Shown here: in pieces, positions 26,638-34,223 of the stretch
How the letters are laid out: each line of letters begins with the position of its first letter
Position numbering within the stretch: the stretch's first letter is position 1
Assembly (NCBI GenBank): GCA_016213925.1
Contig: JACQZH010000043.1
Span: 1-42,495 of the forward strand
Origin: Candidatus Omnitrophota bacterium
Lineage (GTDB): Bacteria > Omnitrophota > Gorgyraeia > B26-G9
DNA: 42,495 nucleotides
Direction of reading: 5' to 3'
Notes under the pieces: model-generated
What the model saw: the letters and a program-made list of their open reading frames with translations, nothing else
Told to the model about the DNA's origin: nothing
Databases searched by the model: none
Position numbers and translations under genes: made by a program

Positions 26638-26702
26638 ACTCATCTCCCCTTCCCTGTTCCAATATTTAAATCGACAAATAAATTAAAAAATATTAAAATA
26701 GG

Positions 26703-26782
26703 CTATAACAAAATTAATACACCTAAGCGTTACCCGGGCCGGAAACGGCGCGCGCACCGGTATATAATATCGCTATTATAAT
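26703..26782 (+). other. attC-like site 22 (type E, R' G mutated)
   Basis: CTATAACAAAATTAATACACCTAAGCGTTACCCGGGCCGGAAACGGCGCGCGCACCGGTATATAATATCGCTATTATAAT; distal TTATAAT complements R'' ATTATAAC of the next attC. Confidence 0.65.
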
Positions 26783-26791
26783 TAAACAATT

Positions 26792-27877
26792 ATGAAACAA
26801 GACATTAGAAAAATCAAATTCGAAGATATTGGTTTTAGTGATTTTTTTGTTAATCATTATAAGCAAGCCACAGGCAAAGCCCTTACTCCTGCCCGAATTG
26901 TTGCAGAGCATAAGGAATTGTATATTTTAAGAAATGAAACAACCGAATTATCAGCGAAAATAACCGGCAAAATGATGTTTACATCTTCATCTCGAGAAAA
27001 TTATCCGGCAGTTGGAGATTGGGTCTTAATAACCGTCCTAGATGAAAAGCAAGCCATAATACATAAAATACTCCCCAGAAAAACAGTACTGACAAGAAAA
27101 TCTGTAAGCAATTCAGACAAACAGCTGATTGCTTCAAACATAGATGTTGCTTTAATCATTCAATCACCGGATAGAGATTATAATTTAAATAGGTTTGAAA
27201 GATATATCATACTCGCAGAATCAGAAAACATAAAGCCAATAATAGTCCTGAATAAAACTGATTTGCTATCAAAGAACGAATTAGATATAAAGATAACAGA
27301 GATAGAAAAGAGGTTCGAAAATATTGAAGTTTACGCAACAAGCATTATCACTGGCAAAGGTATCACTGATCTAAAAAATAGCATACAAAAAGGGTCAACC
27401 TATTGTTTTCTGGGTTCTTCCGGCGTAGGGAAATCATCCATTATAAATATTATTTTAGGTAACGCCCTGATTCAAACTGCTGAAATAAGCTCCTACTCAG
27501 ATAGAGGTAAGCATATTACTACGCATAGAGAGCTATTCATATTAGATAATGGCGGGATTTTAATTGACAATCCAGGAATGCGTGAAATTGGAGTATTGGA
27601 CTCAGAACCCGGGATAAGAAGTGTTTTCTCTGAAATTTTTGAATTATCAAAAGAGTGCAAATTTGCAGATTGCCGGCATATTAACGAACCGGGATGTGCT
27701 GTTCAAAACGCCATATCTTCAGGCCATCTAGACGCAAGTAAATTTGAAAACTGTATCAAGATTGTAAAAGAAAATGCGTATAATACTATGAATAAACTTG
27801 AAAAAAGAGAAAAAGATCGCAAATTCGGACAATTTATTAAAACAGCAAAAAAACAAATAAAAAAATACAAATTATAA
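26792..27877 (+). CDS. RsgA-like circularly permuted GTPase (cassette-borne)
   Basis: VLNKTDLL...CFLGSSGVGKSSIINIILG...DNPGMREIGV...CKFADCRHINEPGCAV. Confidence 0.92.
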   Translation: MKQDIRKIKFEDIGFSDFFVNHYKQATGKALTPARIVAEHKELYILRNETTELSAKITGKMMFTSSSRENYPAVGDWVLITVLDEKQAIIHKILPRKTVLTRKSVSNSDKQLIASNIDVALIIQSPDRDYNLNRFERYIILAESENIKPIIVLNKTDLLSKNELDIKITEIEKRFENIEVYATSIITGKGITDLKNSIQKGSTYCFLGSSGVGKSSIINIILGNALIQTAEISSYSDRGKHITTHRELFILDNGGILIDNPGMREIGVLDSEPGIRSVFSEIFELSKECKFADCRHINEPGCAVQNAISSGHLDASKFENCIKIVKENAYNTMNKLEKREKDRKFGQFIKTAKKQIKKYKL

Positions 27878-27948
27878 CAACGCACTTACCTAACTGGTGG
27901 GAGCGCGCAAAGTAACCCAACCCAGTAGGTTATTTTGGATGTTAATAA
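27871..27948 (+). other. attC site 23
   Basis: ATTATAACAACGCACTTACCTAACTGGTGGGAGCGCGCAAAGTAACCCAACCCAGTAGGTTATTTTGGATGTTAATAA. Confidence 0.85.
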
Positions 27949-28018
27949 TTTTCTTCTCCTGCCTTGTTCATTCCCGCACTATATATGTTATAATTTTCTT
28001 ACAAAAGGAGGATGTAAA

Positions 28019-28288
28019 ATGCCAATAATTTCAATGTTTTATGGAATACTTGTTGCGATTTATTACGAAAATACCGGGCGTCATAATAAGCCGCATATTT
28101 ATGTCCGCTATCAAGGGAAAAAAGCTTAAATTTCTATTAAAGATGGAACAGTGCTTGCTGGAGATTTTCCGGCAAAACAACTACGGATGGTTATAGCTTG
28201 GATTGACATTCATAAAGATGAACTCATGGCTGACTGGGAATTAGCGGTATCAGGAGAAGAACCTTTCCGCATTGCCCCGCTGCAATAA
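28019..28288 (+). pseudogene. DUF4160 gene with internal TAA
   Basis: MPIISMFYGILVAIYYENTGRHNKPHIYVRYQGKKA*ISIKDGTVLAGDFPAKQLRMVIAWIDIHKDELMADWELAVSGEEPFRIAPLQ*. Confidence 0.8.
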
Positions 28289-28302
28289 TTATGGAGGAGC
28301 TT

Positions 28303-28545
28303 ATGGAAAAGTTATTAGATGTTATCAATGTTAAGCCTCGCAAGGATAATACACTACTGCTTGTTTTCGAAAACAAGGAGAAACGGCTATTTGATATGAC
28401 ACCATATTTAGACAAAAAGCCCTTTATAAAGCTTAAAGTTTCGGAATTATTTATGAAAGCAACGATTGCATATGGCACTGTCGTATGGCCTGGCAATATT
28501 GATATTGCTCCTGAAACTTTATGGAATCATTCAAAAAGCATCTAA
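28303..28545 (+). CDS. DUF2442 protein
   Basis: LLDVINVKPRKDNTLLLVFENKEKRLFDMTPYL...VVWPGNIDIAPETLW; GGAGGAGCTT before ATG. Confidence 0.85.
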   Translation: MEKLLDVINVKPRKDNTLLLVFENKEKRLFDMTPYLDKKPFIKLKVSELFMKATIAYGTVVWPGNIDIAPETLWNHSKSI

Positions 28546-28656
28546 CAAGACACTCCAGATAATTTTATTCCCTGTCTGCCATCCCTAGCGAGATGTAAAT
28601 AAACAGGCAGGCGCGGCAAAGCCGCTCCATAAAATTCCTGATTTTTATGTTAGATG
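28539..28656 (+). other. attC site 24 enlarged by an internal insertion
   Basis: Standard 'CTCCAGATAATTTTATTC...GCGGCAAAGCCGCTCCATAAAATTCCTGATTTTTATGTTAGATG' split by ~42 nt CCTGTCTGCC...ACAGGCAGG. Confidence 0.9.
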
Positions 28657-29001
28657 AAAATAAAAATGAAAAAAACATATTTAATTCTATTCATTATTTC
28701 TACGTTTTTAATTTCATCATGCTCTTTTCGTTATCCTTATCCATCTAGCTGTACTCTTGTTGAAAATATTAATACTCAAGACTTGTCGGGCATTTATAAA
28801 AACCTTGCAGAAGGTGAAAACGGCTCAACAACACTAACTCTGAGTGGCTTTCTTTTTGATAATTTTGAAGAAAGAAATTACTACTCTGCAACACACATAG
28901 AAATAAAACAAGATAATGATATAATTGAAGTTATTGCCTTGGAGAATGATAAAGTTCTAGGACGAAAAGAACTCTCTTTAAAAAAGGCACGTATAGAATA
29001 A
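28654..29001 (+). CDS. lipoprotein
   Basis: MKKTYLILFIISTFLISSCSF lipobox; upstream ATG lies in attC R' (GTTAGATG). Confidence 0.6.
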   Translation: MKIKMKKTYLILFIISTFLISSCSFRYPYPSSCTLVENINTQDLSGIYKNLAEGENGSTTLTLSGFLFDNFEERNYYSATHIEIKQDNDIIEVIALENDKVLGRKELSLKKARIE

Positions 29002-29213
29002 CAGATAAAAGAATTAAAAAAAATAACAGCCTTAAATTTACAAGCAAAAAATAGGTTGTTGAATGGAAAAATTCACACTATAATATAACCAAAAGCAGAG
29101 ATTTCAGGGGATTTACTTTTAAACCGTAGAGTATCTTTATTTTCAGGCTTTTTTTACAGATTCGTTAGATTTAAACAAGAATTATATATTTCTACTCAAA
29201 GGAGGGATAAATA

Positions 29214-29717
29214 ATGTTAAGCTTCACAATCCTTTTTTTATATGCTTTAATAGTTATTTATTTAATGGGTTCTCCGATATTTCTTACTGACGACATATGT
29301 AAGAATTGGAAAAATATCTTATTTGAAGTGCTTCATATAATCTTTTTTTTAACACTCCCGATCCTTTATTTTTATAAAGGAATAAATATCGGTAAATTTC
29401 TCCTAATATTATTCATCGGTATTATAATATTAGATCTCTGCGAAACGTTAGTAATCGCTTTAACAGGCTCTTATGGCCTTTTTAAAAATAAAGGTTCAAC
29501 TTTACGTGAAAGAAAAGTAGCTTTTTTGCTAAATATTTTTTCCCTGGGGAAACCTGTAAAAACTGTTCGCTTTGGCCATATCGGAAGTTCCATGTGCGCT
29601 TTTGTTGATTTTTTTGATGATAGAACTGCTGATGGAAGAGATATAAGTGATAAATTGCCCTCTCTTTTTCAAGCGTTAGAAATTCGCTCTAACATTATAT
29701 CATTAATGAAATTATAG
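29214..29717 (+). CDS. multi-TM membrane protein
   Basis: Three hydrophobic segments; AAGGAGGG before ATG. Confidence 0.6.
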   Translation: MLSFTILFLYALIVIYLMGSPIFLTDDICKNWKNILFEVLHIIFFLTLPILYFYKGINIGKFLLILFIGIIILDLCETLVIALTGSYGLFKNKGSTLRERKVAFLLNIFSLGKPVKTVRFGHIGSSMCAFVDFFDDRTADGRDISDKLPSLFQALEIRSNIISLMKL

Positions 29718-29783
29718 ATTATTTTTGCAAAGGATTTAAAATAAAAGCAAAAAACATATGAAAAGAAGTATTAAAAATGATTT

Positions 29784-29806
29784 TCTAACGAAAGCAGGGA
29801 ATGAGA
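29784..29806 (+). other. truncated attC (R'' only) followed by repeat Y
   Basis: TTCTAACGAAAGCAGGGAATGAG then repeat Y. Confidence 0.45.
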
Positions 29807-29861
29807 GTCAAGTCTCGACTTGACTGCATGTTAATTTTAACTAATATATTTAATCAACAAA
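29807..29861. repeat. dispersed repeat Y, copy 2
   Basis: GTCAAGTCTCGACTTGACTGCATGTTAATTTTAACTAATATATTTAATCAACAAA. Confidence 0.85.
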
Positions 29862-30152
29862 TGAAACAAGAATATTCCCCGCATAATTTTAATGGCCTCT
29901 CATCAAAACATTAATCTAAACAAAATTACGAGAGTAGCCCTCTAAAATTAAACAAAACTACGTTGTTTAAAGTTTTAAAGTTTACCATTAATCATCCACA
30001 TCCTTTTTCGTTTTATCTTCCATGCCATGTTTTATTTTCATCGCAATAAAACAAAAAAACCTCTGTGCCCTCCCTACCTTGGCGGCAGGCAGGTGTGCCT
30101 TAAAAAATAAGGGAATGTGATATTTTCTACTGCGATTTTTCAGATAATATGA

Positions 30153-30400
30153 TACTATTACAATTGAGTTTAAACCTCGTACTGTTAAAGATTGCCTGCG
30201 TATTGATAAGAAATTAGCAAGAATTATTCTTTTAAAAATTGAACCATTATCAAATAACTTACACGGTGACGTAAAAAAGTTAGCAGATTTTTCTCCTGAA
30301 TATCGCTTACGTGTCGGTAATTATCGGGTTTTATTTAAAACTGAAGAAAATAAAATTATTACTTATTGAATAAGGCACAGAAAAGAAGCCTATATTTAAG
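30153..30400 (+). pseudogene. RelE-like toxin remnant
   Basis: YDTITIEFKPRTVKDCLRIDKKLARIILLKIEPLSNNLHGDVKKLADFSPEYRLRVGNYRVLFKTEENKIITY*IRHRKEAYI*; no ATG start, in-frame stop. Confidence 0.75.
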
Positions 30401-30411
30401 GAGGTTTTAAC

Positions 30412-30610
30412 ATGACTATTCGTGCTCAAATCTTAAAAAGAAACGGTAAAAATGAATTCGCTATCCTCTCTTATGAAGAATTCATAAAAGTACAAGAAAT
30501 ACTGGATAACTATGCGGATTTAAAAGCATTACGTTTGGCAAAAGATAAAGAAAAAAAATGCTAAAACCGTTTCTTTGAAAGAAGTAAAAAAAATTATCCG
30601 CTTTAATTAA
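30412..30610 (+). pseudogene. antitoxin of the RelE-like pair, frameshifted in an A8 tract
   Basis: MTIRAQILKRNGKNEFAILSYEEFIKVQEILDNYADLKALRLAKDKEK / NAKTVSLKEVKKIIRFN*. Confidence 0.65.
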
Positions 30611-30785
30611 TCCTCTAAGGCAATTCAGTGGACTGTTACCCGCCGTTTTCCCCTCCTTATCGGAGCAGGCCCCTTCAAAGATTTACTTTTGGTAAATATT
30701 TAAGCTGGTGTCCCCGCATCAGAATAAAAAAGCAGTCTCTAGCTTATGGCTAATAGCCGAAGATGGAAATACTAACCGCTATACG

Positions 30786-31817
30786 CTAATCGCTATTCAA
30801 ACGCAACTGCCCGCAGGCAGCCTGGATATCAGCGCCTCTTTTCTTTCGGAACGTATAATTAACATTCCTCTTATCCAGCACTTCCTTAAAAGCTTCTATC
30901 TCACGTGGCGAACTTGTCAAAAACTCCCTTTCCGCCAACTCATTCAAAGTAATGAAATTTACCTTGCACTTTACTTTTGAAAGCAGATTAGCCAAAGCAT
31001 CAGCATCCTCCTGCCTGTCATTAACTCCTTTTATTAAAGCATACTCAAAAGTAATAATCCGGTTCGTGGCATTTATATAATCTTTTGCCGCTTTCATCAG
31101 CTCTGAAAGCGGATGTTTTTTATTCACCGGCATTATTCTGCTTCTTAATTCATCGGTTCCCGCGTGCAGGGAAATTGACAGCTCCGCTTGTATGCCTTCT
31201 TTTGCGAACTTGCTTATGCCCTCAGGCAAGCCGCAGGTTGATATTGTTATCTTGCGCGCCGCAATTCCCAGGCAATCCGGATCATTAAAAATTCTCACTG
31301 CCTTAAGCGTATTTTCATAATTAGCAAAAGGCTCTCCCATGCCCATAACTACAATATTAGTTACCCGCTTTTTAGGATTATCATTTTTTATCAGTAACAC
31401 CTGGCTGACGATTTCATCCGCCGTAAGATTTCTTTTTAACCCGGACTTTGCGCTTGCGCAGAATACACAGCCAAAAGCGCATCCCGCCTGCGTGGAAACG
31501 CAAATTGTCGCCCGGTCATCCGCAGGAATAAAAACAGACTCGATTATTTCATTATCAATTGTCTTAAACGCGTATTTTGCGGTATTATCGCGGCTGATAA
31601 GCTTTTTGTCCTCGTAAAGGCTCAACACCTGCATTTTCTCACAAAAAAAACTCCGGAGCTCTTTCCCGACATTGCTCATTCCGGAAAAAGATAGCACTCC
31701 CTTTTTATAAACCCAGTCTAATAACTGGCTGCTTCGGTATGCCGGCATTTCATACTGCCCGATTAGTTTTTTCAACTCTTCAGGTATCAAGCCGGACATA
31801 ATTATTTTCTTATTCAT
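30786..31817 (-). CDS. rlmN: 23S rRNA (adenine2503-C2)-methyltransferase RlmN
   Basis: CVSTQAGCAFGCVFCASAKSGLKRNLTADEIVSQVL...VVMGMGEPFANYENTLKA...ITISTCGLPEGI. Confidence 0.96.
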   Translation of the reverse strand: MNKKIIMSGLIPEELKKLIGQYEMPAYRSSQLLDWVYKKGVLSFSGMSNVGKELRSFFCEKMQVLSLYEDKKLISRDNTAKYAFKTIDNEIIESVFIPADDRATICVSTQAGCAFGCVFCASAKSGLKRNLTADEIVSQVLLIKNDNPKKRVTNIVVMGMGEPFANYENTLKAVRIFNDPDCLGIAARKITISTCGLPEGISKFAKEGIQAELSISLHAGTDELRSRIMPVNKKHPLSELMKAAKDYINATNRIITFEYALIKGVNDRQEDADALANLLSKVKCKVNFITLNELAEREFLTSSPREIEAFKEVLDKRNVNYTFRKKRGADIQAACGQLRLNSD

Positions 31818-31877
31818 GTTTCCCCGCTACTCGCTATTCGATTTTCGCTTTTTCCCGCTAACAACGCTAAGCATTCC

Positions 31878-32261
31878 CTAAAAATACCTGCCGTCTAATT
31901 CAAACGCATCTTTTATTAACTCGATTTTTACCTTACCGGCATCAAACAATACGCTCACCACATCAAAGCGCATATCAATATCCTCAATCTTATTTTTCTT
32001 AAGGTAACTAAGAGCGTTTTGAGAAATCTTGCGGATTTTCGCTTTATCCACCGCTTCTTGAGGAAATCCTTTTTCGTCATTAACTCTGGTTTTTACTTCA
32101 ATAAAACAAAGGAATCCCCTGTCTTTGGCAATAATATCTATCTCTCCAAAAAGACATTTATAATTATGTTCAAGGATTTCATAACCGCCCTGTTTTAAAC
32201 ATTCTAAGGCAAGCTCTTCTCCCCGGCTGCCTATTTTTTGTCTTTCATCTTTCTTGATCAT
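31878..32261 (-). CDS. yraN: YraN/UPF0102 family protein
   Basis: RQKIGSRGEELALECLKQGGYEILEHNYKCLFGEIDIIAKDRGFLCFIEVKTR. Confidence 0.95.
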   Translation of the reverse strand: MIKKDERQKIGSRGEELALECLKQGGYEILEHNYKCLFGEIDIIAKDRGFLCFIEVKTRVNDEKGFPQEAVDKAKIRKISQNALSYLKKNKIEDIDMRFDVVSVLFDAGKVKIELIKDAFELDGRYF

Positions 32262-32317
32262 GAGTAGAATTATCCCAGATTAGCTGATATATGTCAATTA
32301 CAGGAAACAACTAAATA

Positions 32318-32351
32318 AAATAAGCCATTACCTTATAGATAATGGCTTATT
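32318..32351. terminator. bidirectional hairpin
   Basis: AATAAGCCATTA-CCTTATAGA-TAATGGCTTATT. Confidence 0.7.
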
Positions 32352-32378
32352 TATCCGTTATACTATCTTTACTTTAGA

Positions 32379-32681
32379 TCATGCTTTGAGTTTAGCGAAA
32401 AGATGCGACACCATCATAAAATGACCCGCTTCTTCTTCTTTGACTTGCTTATAAAAATTACAAGCGAGGCAATTTCCTTCTTTCTGCGCATAAGAACCTT
32501 GCACGCTTCCTCCGCACAATGTGCCTGTTAGCGCCCAGCAAGCTCTTCCAGCATTCATTCCTCCATGAACACCGTCTAATTTACGCTCAACCGCAGCAGG
32601 GCAAACTCCAAATTCTTGAGTTTTAACTCCGCCGGCCTGGCGTCCGCATTTCTTAATCTCCCAGCAATTAGTTTTACTCAT
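32379..32681 (-). CDS. Cys-rich two-CW-like domain protein
   Basis: MSKTNCWEIKKCGRQAGG...GVCPAA...RACWALTGTLCGG...NCLACNFYKQV; GAGGGAGG upstream of this ATG. Confidence 0.6.
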   Translation of the reverse strand: MSKTNCWEIKKCGRQAGGVKTQEFGVCPAAVERKLDGVHGGMNAGRACWALTGTLCGGSVQGSYAQKEGNCLACNFYKQVKEEEAGHFMMVSHLFAKLKA

Positions 32682-33130
32682 ACCCGCATCCCTCCCTCTT
32701 TTTTGCAAAATCCATAAAAAAATTTGCAGTTTTATTATAAACATTATTTGTGCTTTTCGTCAACAAAAATTTTATAGCAAGTGAACTAATTATTACCTGT
32801 TTTATAAAAAATAAACTAATGTTGTTTAATTATTTAATGCTTAACTATTCTTTCAAGATTCCTTTTTCTTTTTCAATTATCATCCCTCCACTCACTTCCC
32901 TGTTTGCCGCTGATTCCTTTACCTATAACATCCTCCCATAGCCTTTTTTGCTCATTCTTGCCTTCTACTGCTTTACTTTAGTAAAAAAAAGTAGCAAAAA
33001 TTAAAAACTCAAGGTATACTTCTTTTTTTATTTTTGATGCAAAGCAATTTAAACCAAATTAAACATTTATGTAAATGCCGTTTATTAATTAATTCTCCAT
33101 TCTAAACATTAGCTATATCAATATTAAATT

Positions 33131-34123
33131 ATGCGTAATAAAATTATAAACTCAAAAAAAATATTTTTTCTAATCTGCGTTCTTTTGCCGGTGATACTAT
33201 CTTTGGTTTTTGGCAAATCATCTGCCCAAAAACCTCCATTTTTCAAAAAAACTATGCACTCAGTTCTTTCAGCAAGAGTATTATTAAATACACCGTCTTT
33301 TTCTGACTGCTTTTCAGCTGTCTTTCATGAGAATAAAAATAAAGCGTCACCTCCCGAGGAATTGACTCTAACTGAAATAGAAAAAATCATACAGCAAGCA
33401 ATTGCTATTCACAGGATTTCGCAGTTAAAATCTGTTTCAAGCAGAAAACCGGACTTTAATCCTTTATCCGCGCAAGGACGATTAAACCGATGCGGAACAG
33501 CTCAATCCGATATTAAAAGATTAATTTTACATTTATCCAGAGGCATCACTGACTATATCATTAGGTTACGCCAGATTTGGATGGTTTCCAATCTGATAGA
33601 TAATACGCACGCGTTTATTGTCATCAGCGATTTAAATAATAATACTCATTATTTAATTGACCCTACTTTTATCCAATTCTTTATCCTTCCGGTTACTGAT
33701 CCGCCTATCCCAAGAAGTATAGGATATGAAGGCGTAATTATCCGAAAAAATCAAAGATGGTCGGAGTTATCCGCCCAATTACTAATGTATGGGTATATTA
33801 AGCTTGCCGATGAAATAACAAATATGTATCTTAGCGCGTTAAGTAATAAAACCCCGGAACAAATGCACACATTTAATTTTAAAACCGCTGATTTAATTAA
33901 TGCACCGGAATCAATCGATGACTACAGCGATGAGGAGTTTGCCAAATTTTTCGGCCCGTTAGAAAAAAGAATATACAAAGAAAATTTACAGTTAAAACAA
34001 TCCGTGGATATATCTGTATCAGCAGCCATAGAACAGATAAAACTGGGCGATTCAACTAACATAAATAATGTCATAAAAAAACAGATAAAAACACAACAAG
34101 CAATAATAGAAAATTCTATCTAA
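33131..34123 (+). CDS. secreted hypothetical protein
   Basis: Signal-peptide-like N-terminus; no family recognised. Confidence 0.5.
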   Translation: MRNKIINSKKIFFLICVLLPVILSLVFGKSSAQKPPFFKKTMHSVLSARVLLNTPSFSDCFSAVFHENKNKASPPEELTLTEIEKIIQQAIAIHRISQLKSVSSRKPDFNPLSAQGRLNRCGTAQSDIKRLILHLSRGITDYIIRLRQIWMVSNLIDNTHAFIVISDLNNNTHYLIDPTFIQFFILPVTDPPIPRSIGYEGVIIRKNQRWSELSAQLLMYGYIKLADEITNMYLSALSNKTPEQMHTFNFKTADLINAPESIDDYSDEEFAKFFGPLEKRIYKENLQLKQSVDISVSAAIEQIKLGDSTNINNVIKKQIKTQQAIIENSI

Positions 34124-34223
34124 AGAGAAATAAACCTTCCTGCGCCTTACGCCATAATCACTTAGAGAAATTTGCTGTCTGCTTTGCAGTAAAAATGTTT
34201 TAATTCAGAAATTATGGCAGAAC

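Noticed and set aside
7141-28656. Recurrent palindromes as rho-independent terminators or REP elements
   Set aside because: They have RYYYAAC/GTTRRRY ends, cassette-specific R''/1R complementarity and one per cassette, which fits attC; no T tracts.
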